Assembly: GCA_025055115.1 (NCBI GenBank)
Contig: JANWYJ010000029.1
Location: forward strand, 1 to 64,000
From: Gemmata sp.
Lineage (GTDB): Bacteria; Planctomycetota; Planctomycetia; Gemmatales; Gemmataceae
DNA: 64,000 bases
Direction of reading: 5' to 3'
The notes under the pieces were generated by a model. The model searched no databases. It worked only from the letters and a program-made list of their open reading frames with translations, and had not been told where the DNA came from. The first letter of the stretch is position 1. The number at the start of each line of letters is the position of its first letter. Shown here piece by piece: positions 1 through 8,914 of this stretch. The translations under genes were made by a program, and so were the position numbers.

Positions 1-26
1 GGGATATTCTTATTGGCGCGTGAGTG

Positions 27-93
27 AACATGGGATAAGGTGTATCAACATGGGGTAAGGTGTATCAGCCAGTGAGGTGTATCAGCCAGTGAG
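27..93. repeat. Nested short tandem repeat
   Basis: The 20-bp unit aacatgggataaggtgtatc lies at 27-46 and again at 47-66 with one mismatch. It is followed at 67-83 and from 84 on by two copies starting agccagtgag, the first of which ends in the same ggtgtatc. This is a head-to-tail duplication in non-coding DNA in front of the first gene and resembles the private repeats in many other spacers of this window. Confidence 0.85.
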
Positions 94-176
94 TGTTCGT
101 GAGCAGCTCCACGGCCAAGCCAATAACCCGCGGACGTCGTCTCCATTCCCGCTCAGCGGGGGAGGCAGAGAGCGTT

Positions 177-983
177 ATGAGCGTCAAGAGCGGTTGTCCC
201 CAATGCAGCTTTAGTTACGCCTGGGACGGTACGAACTGCTCCTATTGCCGGTTCCAGGCACCGACCACCAATGTCGCCGTCGACCCGCCCAAAGAGGAAG
301 ACGTGGTCGCGACATTGGTCCACCAGGCTTGCTATGGCGAGATCGAGCCACACCTCGACGCTTACCAGAGGGCCGAAGACCCGGCGCAAAAGCTTGCCAT
401 GATGGAGCCGCACCACTACCGGCGGTTTGCGAAGAACGCTTTGCAATCACTAGCCGAACTGACGTATAAACTGATGGAGTATATTTACGAGCGTCAGACT
501 GAGGCGGGCGGTCGAGATCACCCCGAGGTCGCAGAACTCCGACCGCACTCCAGTTTCCTGGGCGAGATCAGCTCTCGACTCAGGAAGTGCGACGGCCCAT
601 TTGTCAACGCTCTGTCGCACTTCGAGCAACTGCTGATGGGCTTTCGGCAGAAGCTGCAGGCCGCAGGTGGCCGGGCTGAGAGGCAGGGTGCAGGCTGGGG
701 GTTCTTGGGTGGTTTCGTCGGCGGCATGCTGTTGGGGCCACTCGGCGGCATCGCGGCAGCATGTTGTGCGAGCTACTTCGGCGGCAGTCTGATCGAGAAG
801 GAGTTGCACCGCGATGTTGAGCAACTCCATCTAGCCTTCGTCGCCATGCTCGGGGAGTACGAAAACCTGATGAGCGAGCTACGGAGTGTGTGTGGGCAGA
901 TGATTGACACCTACCACCATACGGTGGAGTCAACGGTTCAGCGGGCAATTTATGGTTCCGCGCCCAAGAAACTGCCGTTCTGA
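177..983 (+). CDS. Zinc-ribbon and glycine-zipper protein
   Basis: The protein has 268 residues from the ATG at 177, which has a GGGGGAGG stretch at 158-165 in front of it. A longer reading from a GTG at 93 would add 28 unconvincing residues. Residues C7, C10, C21 and C24 form a short CxxC...CxxC zinc ribbon. The middle is helical and acidic. Roughly residues 172-205 are a Gly/Ala/Leu stretch like a glycine-zipper membrane segment, followed by a helical tail. I do not recognise a named family. It lies 146 bp upstream of a GTPase in the same orientation whose C-terminal half is also glycine-rich and hydrophobic, so the two may act together at a membrane; that is inference. Confidence 0.7.
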   Translation: MSVKSGCPQCSFSYAWDGTNCSYCRFQAPTTNVAVDPPKEEDVVATLVHQACYGEIEPHLDAYQRAEDPAQKLAMMEPHHYRRFAKNALQSLAELTYKLMEYIYERQTEAGGRDHPEVAELRPHSSFLGEISSRLRKCDGPFVNALSHFEQLLMGFRQKLQAAGGRAERQGAGWGFLGGFVGGMLLGPLGGIAAACCASYFGGSLIEKELHRDVEQLHLAFVAMLGEYENLMSELRSVCGQMIDTYHHTVESTVQRAIYGSAPKKLPF

Positions 984-1129
984 TGGCCCGCCGAAGCAGG
1001 TGCTGTAGCGGACCGGTGGGGCACCCAGGCTTTCTGGAATTCATGGCTACCCCCAGCGCCCCGTGGGCGGTGAAACTCGGTCGTTCGATGGCGACAAGCG
1101 CTGCTTCAGCGTGGTAATAGGAGTCGCTC

Positions 1130-2215
1130 ATGCCTGACAACATCGATCTTGGCGCATTAGCCAAGAAGGCCCTCCATGAAGCCCTTCGCGAACGTGGGCA
1201 TGTCAATATCCTCATCGCCGGCCGTACTGGAGTTGGCAAGAGTACGCTCATCAACTCCGTCTTCCAGGGCCAGCTCGCCACCACCGGGCAGGGGAAGCCC
1301 GTTACACAGAACACGCGCGAGATAACGAAGGGCGACATCCCACTGTCAATCTTTGACACGCGTGGCCTGGAGATGGCCGACTTCGACGCCACCCTACGCA
1401 CGCTACGGACGTTCGTGTCCGAACGCAGTCGAGAGCCCGACGCGAGGAAGCACATCCATGTCGGCTGGGTGTGCATTGCTGAGGATCTTCGGCGGGTCGA
1501 ACGGGCTGAGGAGGAATTAACCCAGATGCTGGCCGATTTCATGCCGGTCATCGTGGTTATCACCAAGGCCCGAGCCGATCAGAATTTCCGTGCTCTGGTA
1601 CAGAGCATGCTTCCCCGCGCCCGTAATGTGGTTCGGGTCCGAGCTATTCGCGAGGAGTTGGACGACGGCCACGCGATCCCTCAGATGGGGCTGCAGGAAC
1701 TGATCGCCCTGACGATGGAGGTGGTACCGGAAGGCCAGCGACGGGCTGTTACCGCTGCCCAGAAGGTGGACATTGCGTTGAAAAAAAAACAAGCCCATCT
1801 GATCGTCGCAGGGGCGGCGGCTAGCGCTGCAGCGGTTGGGGCAACACCCATCCCGTTCTCCGACGCCGCCCTGATCGTCCCGATCCAAGTGGGTATGCTC
1901 GCGGGTATCACCGCAACTTTCGGCTTGTCGTTTAACGAGGGGTTCCTTGCTTCACTGGTCGGGAGCGTCATCACGGGTGCCGGGGCGACTATGGTCGGAC
2001 GTGGCATTGTGGGTGGGTTACTCAAGTTGATCCCTGGCGTTGGCTCGGTTGTCGGCGGTGTCATCTCCGCCTCGACTGCGGCCGCGATCACAACCGCTTT
2101 CGGTGAAGCGTACATTGCTGCGTTGGAGGCGCTATTTATCAAGCACGGCAACGAACCGCCCACCCCAGCCGAGGTGCTGGAGTCGTTCAAGCGGGAGTAT
2201 GGCAAGCGGTCATAG
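1130..2215 (+). CDS. Era-like GTPase with hydrophobic DUF697-like C-terminus
   Basis: This 361-residue protein has a clear P-loop, GRTGVGKST at residues 31-39, a G3 motif DTRG at 76-79 and a G4 position occupied by TKAR at about 145-148 in place of the usual NKxD. Residues about 225-330 are rich in Gly, Ala and Val with several zipper-like turns, as in YcjF/DUF697-type GTPases that bind membranes. The family hydrolyses GTP; the target here is unknown. The start ATG is preceded by aataggag. It probably forms a unit with the zinc-ribbon gene just upstream. The altered G4 motif may mean relaxed guanine selectivity. Confidence 0.8.
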   Translation: MPDNIDLGALAKKALHEALRERGHVNILIAGRTGVGKSTLINSVFQGQLATTGQGKPVTQNTREITKGDIPLSIFDTRGLEMADFDATLRTLRTFVSERSREPDARKHIHVGWVCIAEDLRRVERAEEELTQMLADFMPVIVVITKARADQNFRALVQSMLPRARNVVRVRAIREELDDGHAIPQMGLQELIALTMEVVPEGQRRAVTAAQKVDIALKKKQAHLIVAGAAASAAAVGATPIPFSDAALIVPIQVGMLAGITATFGLSFNEGFLASLVGSVITGAGATMVGRGIVGGLLKLIPGVGSVVGGVISASTAAAITTAFGEAYIAALEALFIKHGNEPPTPAEVLESFKREYGKRS

Positions 2216-2838
2216 GAGGAAACGGGTCACGACACCGGACCTGGCCATGTGTCCGGGTTGATCCGGCTCACTCGTCTATTCGTGGAGGTCGGGGGGCGGG
2301 GCTAGTGAGTTTTTTCGCTCGGCGGTGATGAACATTCTGGCTCGACCAATCAGAACCGCACGGACTGGCCGCCACGCCGTGCGGAAGCACAACACCTCCG
2401 GTTGACGGCATGACCCGCACCCGAAAATATTATCCCCATCGCTGAGACCGCCCACCGCCTTCCATGTCGGTACGCAACGGTATTGCTCCGACCAACGGAT
2501 GACCGCACCTACGTCGTGGAAGACAGAGCCGCTCAGGGGGTACGCCCGTACGGCATCGCTACTGGCATGCCCGTATGCACGCGGATGGACCTCAGCCACG
2601 AGGGCACCATTTCCCAGCCATCCGCCGATGGCTCCCACATCGCCGTGCGGATGAAGGACAGCTTGCTGGTCCTCGCCCGGGTCGAAAGTCGCATGGTGTT
2701 CACCGTGCCATCCCGATCGTTGCATCTGTGCGCGGGCGTTAGCTGTTTGATGAGCGGCATCGTCAGCTCGAAGGCCACCGCCCCGCTGGCCAAGCCCCAG
2801 TAACGCCACCGGCAGCGACCGGTGATGGTGACACGCGG
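2216..2838. other. Gap without a supported gene
   Basis: Open frames of about 80-250 codons exist here on both strands, but none has a recognisable motif, a good ribosome binding site or a plausible composition, and they overlap each other. I cannot support a gene. The position, downstream of an operon with two nonsense codons, would suit a decayed gene, but nothing in the translation proves that. Confidence 0.5.
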
Positions 2839-3738
2839 CTACTCCAGCACGACGACTTCGCCCCCGGCACGCGTGGCCAGCGCCGGGAGGATGTTGTTGG
2901 CGGAGTAGCGGAGGAACCGCACGCTGCCGTCGGCGAACGCAAAGTTCGCCCCGCCCGTGTGCGGAGACCAGAAGTGGAATCGCGAACAGTTGTCTTGAAA
3001 CGATCCGGCGCGGAATGAGTAAGGTCCGTAAGGGCAACCGCCCAAGCCGAGCGGTGAATGATTCAGTTCACTGGTACCGAGAATCACCTCAACAGATCCT
3101 TCGCCATCGTCCCCGATACCGCCATACCACCAACCATAGAGTAGGTTGGTTGGTGGTGGGCGTTCGCCAACGAGAACCGTGCTACTACTTCCATCCCGAA
3201 CGTGGGTCAGGTTGATCGCAGAACGACTGAACAGAATTCCGTCGCGAGCCAATCGATCTGTTCCTATCACGCCCGGGTAACTGGTTAAGGCGACGACGAG
3301 TTGGCTCTCGGCGGGATTTCCAAGCTGTGATCGTGGGTCGGATGGACAGAAAAACGTGGGGACCGGCGTCCTCTGAATGGTCTGGTGCGGCGGGTGGTTG
3401 CTCGTGTGCGGCGCGGGATCCGTCGAATAGGCTTGAAGGACCGCCTGCCACAGCGGTTCTTGCTCGATGAATGGCAGAATCCGCGTGTGCCAACTCAACC
3501 GCATCGAACCCTTTCCGGCATCTCGTGTGAAGCCAGGGGGAAATGCGGAGTGGTGGTCGTGGTACTGGTGGAGTCCGAGGGCGAGTTGGCGGACGTTATT
3601 TTGGCAACGGGCGCGGGCCGCAGAGACCCGCACCTTCTGAACACCGGACAACGCGAGGCTCATCACCAAGCCAATGATCGCGAAGACGACGATCAATTCG
3701 ACCAGCGACAACCCACGGCGTTTGTGATTGAGGATCAT
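2839..3738 (-). CDS. Prepilin-like DUF1559 secreted protein
   Basis: I place the start at the ATG at 3738, giving 299 residues, because the type IV prepilin-type N-terminus then begins directly: a short basic leader, GLSLVELIVVFAI and a long hydrophobic helix. An upstream start at 3801 would add 21 residues and overlap the preceding gene. The DUF1559 body follows, with the RCQNNVRQLALGLHQYHD segment after the helix. The C-terminus has the family signature HTGGANFAFADGSVRFL. These proteins are strongly expanded in planctomycetes and are predicted to be exported and anchored through the N-terminal helix; their roles are mostly unknown. It is the last gene of the minus-strand operon 5914-2839. 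Confidence 0.92.
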   Translation of the reverse strand: MILNHKRRGLSLVELIVVFAIIGLVMSLALSGVQKVRVSAARARCQNNVRQLALGLHQYHDHHSAFPPGFTRDAGKGSMRLSWHTRILPFIEQEPLWQAVLQAYSTDPAPHTSNHPPHQTIQRTPVPTFFCPSDPRSQLGNPAESQLVVALTSYPGVIGTDRLARDGILFSRSAINLTHVRDGSSSTVLVGERPPPTNLLYGWWYGGIGDDGEGSVEVILGTSELNHSPLGLGGCPYGPYSFRAGSFQDNCSRFHFWSPHTGGANFAFADGSVRFLRYSANNILPALATRAGGEVVVLE

Positions 3739-3776
3739 GGTTGGTTCCAGTAACGTGGGTTGGAACTGAGTCTCAA

Positions 3777-4244
3777 TCAAGGAACCACGCATTTTGTCCA
3801 CTCCGGCTGAACCACTAGACCGGGTACGGGTATCTCATAAGCGTCCCAATCTGCTGCCTGTGCGAATGTGACGTTGACAAGACTCGACCCCCTCTCGCCA
3901 GCTTTCACGTTGCAGTCGTAAACAGGAGCCTTCGTGTACTTGTAGAGAGTGTAATTGACTCCTTGCCCTTTGTGATTACCGGGGTCCGGGGCGGTGGCGA
4001 GAAGGTCACCGAACTGTTGTGGGTTCGGCGCGTGGAGGATCGGAATGGTCAACTCTTTGTTGTTTGGATCGGGTTTCCTCATTCCAGTCGGTCGGGGATC
4101 GTAGGACGTCTTTGGATCAACGGGAACCCAAGCTTTCATCTCTTTGCATGGGCACTCCACACAGTCTCCGAGTGAAAACCCTTGACGCGGCAACAGCAGA
4201 AGACAACTGATACTGAAAGCCACTAATAGAAACACGGTGCGCAT
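3777..4244 (-). CDS. Small secreted protein of unknown function
   Basis: The 155-residue product starts with a good signal peptide (MRTVFLLVAFSISCLLLL, cleavage near residue 24) and then a cysteine cluster, DCVECPCKEM. The rest is soluble and rich in Pro, Asp and aromatic residues with two more cysteines, so disulfides are likely. I do not recognise a family. It lies 33 bp downstream of the LolA-like gene and 38 bp upstream of the DUF1559 gene, all on the minus strand, which suggests one transcript. Confidence 0.7.
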   Translation of the reverse strand: MRTVFLLVAFSISCLLLLPRQGFSLGDCVECPCKEMKAWVPVDPKTSYDPRPTGMRKPDPNNKELTIPILHAPNPQQFGDLLATAPDPGNHKGQGVNYTLYKYTKAPVYDCNVKAGERGSSLVNVTFAQAADWDAYEIPVPGLVVQPEWTKCVVP

Positions 4245-4277
4245 CCTGAACCACCTGTGAGAAAGTAGGCGACTTCA

Positions 4278-5402
4278 TTAGCCGGTTGGGTTCACCGGCT
4301 CGTTCCTTCGATCACGCCGCGTTCGACGGATCACCAAAGCAATGAGAACGCTGACCACGACAAGCGCCAGCCAACGCCAATTCCGCCGAACCCAGTACAG
4401 AGGGTCTGTTGGTCCCGCAGTCTGAACCAACTTGCCATCTTTGACCACGTATTGATAGAAGTCGATTTGCGGATCCTGTTGACCTTTCGGCAACTCGTAG
4501 TGGCTCCTGCCTACCTTTGCTCCTTCGGGTGGCACGACATCGTATGTGTTGTTCGGACCAACGGGAACGTCTTCGGCGAAGTGCAGAACCTTTACCTTGA
4601 CGGTCTGAATGGGCGCGGCATCCAGATTCCACGAGACGTAGGTCCATTCGGTGATGGCCCACTGTCTGGTTCCTGTGACAGGCTCTACTTTGATGTCCAG
4701 GGATAGCGAGGGTTTCCCTTTCACGGTGTACCAGAATCCGACGATTGCGTTGTCTTTCTCGGTGTCAATGAGATACTCTTACTGAATTGGTGCGATTGGG
4801 TTTTCTGGGAAGGTTTTGAGCGAAATGCATTTGCGATTATCCCGTATTACTTCTCCCTGAATGAAGAACTTCTCTGCGACTGGTTCGATGACAAAGTGCC
4901 CTGGATAAAACACGTCATCGTGCCCCGGTATCATGCCTTTGTGCAAAAACACGGGCCAGTACTCATACTTGAAGGTCCTTGAGTTCAATCGTCCCGTAAC
5001 CATTCCATACTCCCAAGTCCCATCCCCTGTGGGTTTGCCTTCCCGTGTGACAGCTCGGAACTGTGTTTTCAGCTTCTCTCCATCGTACATTTCGATCTGC
5101 TCGAACGGTTCGATTTGACACCCATCCCAGCCAGATTGTCGAAACTTTCCGGATTTCCACTCGACTTGAAATTCCTTCAGAATGCGACAGTTTCCAGTTG
5201 CGACGCCCTTGTTAAAGCCGGTGCGTACAAACTCCAGTTTGTAGACTTGGTTTCCTTGCCGGTCGCGCTTTTCCTTCAGTTTGCCCAACAGATCGGCCAG
5301 AGCTTTCCTCTTCGCATCCGGATTCGGTTCCTCCCCACCTGAGGCGGGCGAGAGAACGCCCAACGCCATTACCAACGGAAGTACCCACATGCTGCGAATC
5401 AT
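4278..5402 (-). pseudogene. LolA-like secreted protein, interrupted by one in-frame TAA
   Basis: The reading frame from the ATG at 5402 encodes a signal peptide and 207 residues ending ENPIAPIQ, then a TAA at 4779-4781. After that single codon the same frame continues without another stop to 4278, reading EYLIDTEKDNAIVGFWYTV and so on, about 374 codons in all. The part after the stop carries on the beta-strand pattern of LolA/outer-membrane-lipoprotein-sorting folds and ends in a membrane segment followed by basic residues, so both halves clearly belong to one gene. One C-to-T change of a CAA codon would explain the stop. The start overlaps the preceding gene as ATGA. It could be a fresh pseudogene, a base-call error or a readthrough site. 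Confidence 0.85.
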
Positions 5403-5914
5403 CGTGCAGCCTCCAATAGAACTCCGTTCACGAGCAGATCGAGTGAAGCAACAGGTTCACTTCCGCTTGGCGGGATATTGGCAACAGTTAGAACGCCCCG
5501 GAATGGCCCAGGCTGTTGATCCGTGCGAGGTGAGACAACAATCTTCCACTCAGTTGCACTAGCGCCAGGAGAGACTTTCACAGTAAGCGTTAGACGAATC
5601 TCACGTGACTCATTTGGGTGGAGTGTGAAACTATTCGGTTCGACTAGGCGACAGTTGCATCCAGTCTGGAAGTTAGTGATTTGAATGGAACGTACTGAGC
5701 GATTCTAGATCGGGAGAGGGATCGTGGCTTCGTTTGCGTCAACCCACACTTCGCCGAAGTCGAGGTATTGGGGATCGACGGTCAGTGCGGGTTGTTCAGG
5801 TTCGGAGGGAACTGGTTGTGTGTTCCGAAAGGGCCAGCGGGCAACCAACACTGCCGCGCCCGCAGCCAACAGGGAAGCGACAATATACAAGATTGCCACT
5901 TGTGTTCGACTCAC
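5399..5914 (-). pseudogene. DUF1573 protein, interrupted by one in-frame TAG
   Basis: From the GTG at 5914 the frame encodes a membrane anchor (residues about 5-27) and the start of a DUF1573 Ig-like domain, FGEVWVDANEATIPLPI, then a TAG at 5705-5707. Beyond it the same frame continues as NRSVRSIQITNFQTGCNC and runs on to 5399. The GCNC motif is the conserved SCGC-type element of DUF1573, in the right place, so the domain is complete apart from one codon, probably once CAG, AAG or GAG. The final TGA overlaps the ATG of the next gene (ATGA), showing that the operon architecture is preserved. The adjacent downstream gene has the same kind of lesion. Confidence 0.85.
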
Positions 5915-6341
5915 GGGAGGCGCCCGCTAGGACTGGAAGTAGTCAGTAGATGAGATTGTCGCGACAGACGAGCGCTCGCGCCAAGAGAAAAGAAAGAGAA
6001 AAAAGAAATTGTTCCAGACGACTTCACAGCCCCAGCCGGCAGCGGTCATTGGCTTGTGGAGTTCTGTCGCAAAAAGCAATTGTCAAAAGAATCGGTTCCT
6101 ACCAGCCGGTAGTGAGTTCGCTCTTGGCCTGGGCTTAGCCAACGGTGACCGATTCTGGGCAAGCAATGGTGCCACCAGCGCAACGACCGACCTGCCAGCG
6201 GGTCCAACCCGGTGCGGTCGTGGACCGGGTCCGTTGCTGAGTTGGGTGTCGTCGCGGGCGATTTTCGCCGAGGTTGTGTGGGGTGTGGGGGAGGTCAGCC
6301 GGTGGCCCGGGGCGTCAATCAGAACCATTTCGCCGGGCGGG
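5915..6341. other. Spacer without a supported gene
   Basis: This spacer of about 430 bp lies between the convergent-facing HEAT gene end and the start of the DUF1573 operon. A purine-rich stretch of about 25 bp is seen near 5985-6010. Short open frames here have no recognisable product. The operon promoter must lie here, but I see no convincing -35/-10 pair. Confidence 0.5.
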
Positions 6342-7151
6342 TTAGGGCAATGGCGGGGGAGGGGCCGTGACGCGGGCGAAGGCCGCTGCGGCAGCGCGGC
6401 GGACGTCGGCATCCGGATCAGCGCGCAATGCTTCCAATGCCGGGGCCACAATCGCCGCGGCGGGGCCAATCTGGCCTAAGGTGCGAGCGGCTATCAGCCG
6501 CCGGTTCGGGTCGGGGTCGCGGAGGTCTTCGGCGATCGCCCGGATCAAGGCTTCGGAAGGCACCGCGTTCGGCTCGATGGCGCGAATGGCGGCAATTGCG
6601 GCCCGGCGCACGTCGTGATCCGTATCTTTGAGGACTTGAGTCAGAGCGGGAATAGCGGTTCGTGCCACCGCGCCCAGATCGCCCAAAGCCTTCGCGGCTC
6701 GCAGGCGTAAGCTGGCGTCGCGGCTTGTGAGCTGAAATGTGAGGGCCTCGATATCTTGGGAATCGGAGGCTGCCAGAATCGCCGCGGTGCTATTGTGAAT
6801 CGCCAGATCGAGATCAGCCGTGCGGTGAACGGCCCGCGCCAACGCCGGCAAGGCCACCTTGGCTTTCGTCCCCATCCGCCCCAATGCTTCGACAATCGCT
6901 TCCTGAAGCGGTTCTTGCTCGCTGCCGCGGAGACGGTTGAGAACCGTAACCAAATCGTTGACCGCCACAGCCGCCCGCGGACCGAGCTTCTCCAAGGTGC
7001 GCACGGCTTCCACCCGCGTGGCCAGTGGCTGGCGGAAGTCGCGGACGATGGCCGCCATGCGTTGGGCCAGTTGGTCGTCGGCTTCGTCGGCCTGCAGGGG
7101 GGGGGAAATCCCCAAGAGCAGCACACCGGCGCCAAGAAACCACGCACGCAT
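6342..7151 (-). CDS. Secreted HEAT-repeat protein
   Basis: The product has 269 residues from the ATG at 7151, where the signal peptide MRAWFLGAGVLLLGISPPLQA starts; an in-frame start at 7166 adds five residues. After the signal it is a run of about six HEAT/PBS-lyase-like repeats with the recurring pattern of paired helices (for example LRLRAAKALGDLGAVARTAIPAL, shown here only in part as RLRAAKALGDLG). Such proteins are protein-binding scaffolds in the periplasm. It diverges from the flagellar motA gene with about 240 bp between them, so a flagellar role is possible but not shown. Confidence 0.82.
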   Translation of the reverse strand: MRAWFLGAGVLLLGISPPLQADEADDQLAQRMAAIVRDFRQPLATRVEAVRTLEKLGPRAAVAVNDLVTVLNRLRGSEQEPLQEAIVEALGRMGTKAKVALPALARAVHRTADLDLAIHNSTAAILAASDSQDIEALTFQLTSRDASLRLRAAKALGDLGAVARTAIPALTQVLKDTDHDVRRAAIAAIRAIEPNAVPSEALIRAIAEDLRDPDPNRRLIAARTLGQIGPAAAIVAPALEALRADPDADVRRAAAAAFARVTAPPPPLP

Positions 7152-7392
7152 TGGCACAACCTCCAAGGCCAGTGGCGGTAGTTCGAAGCATGGGATATCA
7201 TCGACCGTCTGTCGGAAGGAAATCCGCGTCCCGGGAAACCTGGTGTGGTGAGGGAGGAAAATTCACCCTGTCCGTTCAATCCAACCGGCAGAATCACGTT
7301 TTTCCCCCAGGATTTCCAGCAAAAAACGCCCGATTGCTTCGATGACAACCGATGTCGCAGAAGGTCCGTGAACTCTCAACCGGTGGTGGCGC

Positions 7393-8238
7393 GTGATTGT
7401 CATTGTTGGCGGACTGATTGTTTTGGGAGCGGTGCTGGTCGGCTTCAGTATGGCCGGCGGGAAGGTCGGTGCGCTGATTCACCTCTCGGAGTTTGTCACC
7501 ATTGGCGGGGCGGCCTTCGGAGCGTTGATTGTGATGTCGCCGATAAAGGTCATTAAAGACCTCATCCGCGGGGTTCTGCAAACCCTCAAAGGTTCAGCTT
7601 ACGGTAAACCGGCGTGTCTGGAGCTGTTCAAGTTGCTGTATGCCTTGGCCCGTTTGGTCCGGCAGGAGGGTTTGTTGGCGTTGGATGCCCATGTGACCAA
7701 GCCGGAAGAAAGCCCACTGTTTCAGCAGTTTCCCAAAATCAGCAAAAATCACCACGTGTGCCACTTTCTGTGTGATTCCTTGGCCATGATTATTGATGGC
7801 ACAGTCGAAAGCAGCCAATTGCACGAGTGGTTGGAAGAGGAGATCAAGGTCGTGGAGCGGGAACATCACGCTGCGGTGACGGCGCTAGCCAAAACGGCCG
7901 ACGCCTTGCCGGGGTTCGGGATTGTGGCGGCGGTTTTAGGGATCGTTGTGACGATGCAGGCCATCGGCGGGCCGGTCGATGAAATCGGTTACAAGGTTGG
8001 CGCGGCCTTGGTCGGGACATTCCTGGGAATTCTCATGGCCTATGGTTTTTTCGCGCCGATGGCGGGGCGGATGGAAGCGTTGGGCGAGCAGGAAATCCAG
8101 TTTTTCCGGGCAATGGCGGTGGGCGTGATCGCCATCAATGATGGCGTCAGCCCCAAGGATGTGGTGATCCGGGCGCGGCGCATCGTCGGCACCGATTGCC
8201 GACCCAGCCAAGCCGAGCTGAAAGACCTCTTCGGCTAA
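7393..8238 (+). CDS. motA: Flagellar motor stator protein MotA
   Basis: This 281-residue protein begins at a GTG with the MotA N-terminus MIVIVGGLIVLGAVLVGFSM. The four membrane segments are at about 1-20, 28-50, 155-180 and 190-215, with a large cytoplasmic loop between the second and third. The GFGIVAAVLGIVVTMQAIGG region and the following GTFLGILMAYGF segment match the conserved pore helices with their prolines and glycines. With MotB it forms the ion-driven stator. It opens a plus-strand flagellar gene run that continues to 13228. Confidence 0.95.
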   Translation: MIVIVGGLIVLGAVLVGFSMAGGKVGALIHLSEFVTIGGAAFGALIVMSPIKVIKDLIRGVLQTLKGSAYGKPACLELFKLLYALARLVRQEGLLALDAHVTKPEESPLFQQFPKISKNHHVCHFLCDSLAMIIDGTVESSQLHEWLEEEIKVVEREHHAAVTALAKTADALPGFGIVAAVLGIVVTMQAIGGPVDEIGYKVGAALVGTFLGILMAYGFFAPMAGRMEALGEQEIQFFRAMAVGVIAINDGVSPKDVVIRARRIVGTDCRPSQAELKDLFG

Positions 8239-8278
8239 CGTGCAATGATAATGCCAACGATGTGACAGGGGGTGAGCG

Positions 8279-8830
8279 GTGGCGGGCAAAGGCGGGGGGT
8301 CGTGGAAGGTGGCCTATGCGGACTTTGTTACCGCGATGATGGCCTTTTTCCTCGTTATGTGGATCGGTGCGCAGGATGTGAAAGTGCGGCAATCCGTGGC
8401 CAACTACTTCATTGATCCGTCGGGGGTCAGTAAGACCGCGCGTTCTGGGGGCGTTATGGAAACGCCTTCGCCAGGTGTTGTGCCGGAGCAAGCGAAAGTC
8501 GCGAACAGTCAAGGCACCCGCGCTCCGGGCAGCAATACCCCCAGCCCCGCGACGGCCGCCGTCATCAACTGGATTCGCCAAACCCCCCAACGCCTCCAAT
8601 ACTGGCGCGACCAGGCCCAACGCTGTCGCCAAGAAGCCGCCGCCGAACAGGCCGTCAACCAATCCAAAACGCCCGATGAAATCGCTACTGAAAAACTGGG
8701 GCAATTGCTCCATGCGGAAATCGCTGGGTCGATCCCCAAAGACACCCCCGATGTCTACAAGGACTTGATTTTCGGCTCCTTCAAAGATGTAGACTGGAAA
8801 CAAGTGGCCGAGGATATCTTCCGCTCGTGA
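8279..8830 (+). CDS. motB: Short MotB-like stator protein without OmpA domain
   Basis: The 183-residue product starts at a GTG behind a GGGGGTGA Shine-Dalgarno-like sequence. Residues 8-29 read SWKVAYADFVTAMMAFFLVMWI, the MotB transmembrane helix with the ion-binding aspartate at D15. The family then normally has a plug helix and a C-terminal OmpA-like domain of about 120 residues that anchors the stator to peptidoglycan. Here residues 50-183 are proline/serine-rich and then helical and contain no OmpA signature. The gene follows motA by 40 bp, so it is surely its partner. The missing domain must be supplied elsewhere or this anchor works differently. Confidence 0.88.
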   Translation: MAGKGGGSWKVAYADFVTAMMAFFLVMWIGAQDVKVRQSVANYFIDPSGVSKTARSGGVMETPSPGVVPEQAKVANSQGTRAPGSNTPSPATAAVINWIRQTPQRLQYWRDQAQRCRQEAAAEQAVNQSKTPDEIATEKLGQLLHAEIAGSIPKDTPDVYKDLIFGSFKDVDWKQVAEDIFRS

Positions 8831-8914
8831 ACGTGTCGCCGGGGGAGCCGAACTTGCTTCCTGCCAGCCAACGCGGTATAGCCCCAAGAAGGTGGAGGGT
8901 AAGGGAGGGATGGA

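Noticed and set aside
16-92. Mobile element end at the left edge
   Set aside because: There are only short tandem units; no inverted terminal repeat or transposase is seen.
604-1566. 320-codon open frame opposite the first two genes
   Set aside because: Its translation is Arg/Ser-rich and it runs antisense to the well-supported zinc-ribbon and GTPase genes.
2276-3037. Long open frame on the minus strand over the DUF1559 gene end
   Set aside because: It overlaps a certain gene in another frame, has skewed Arg/His-rich composition and no motif.
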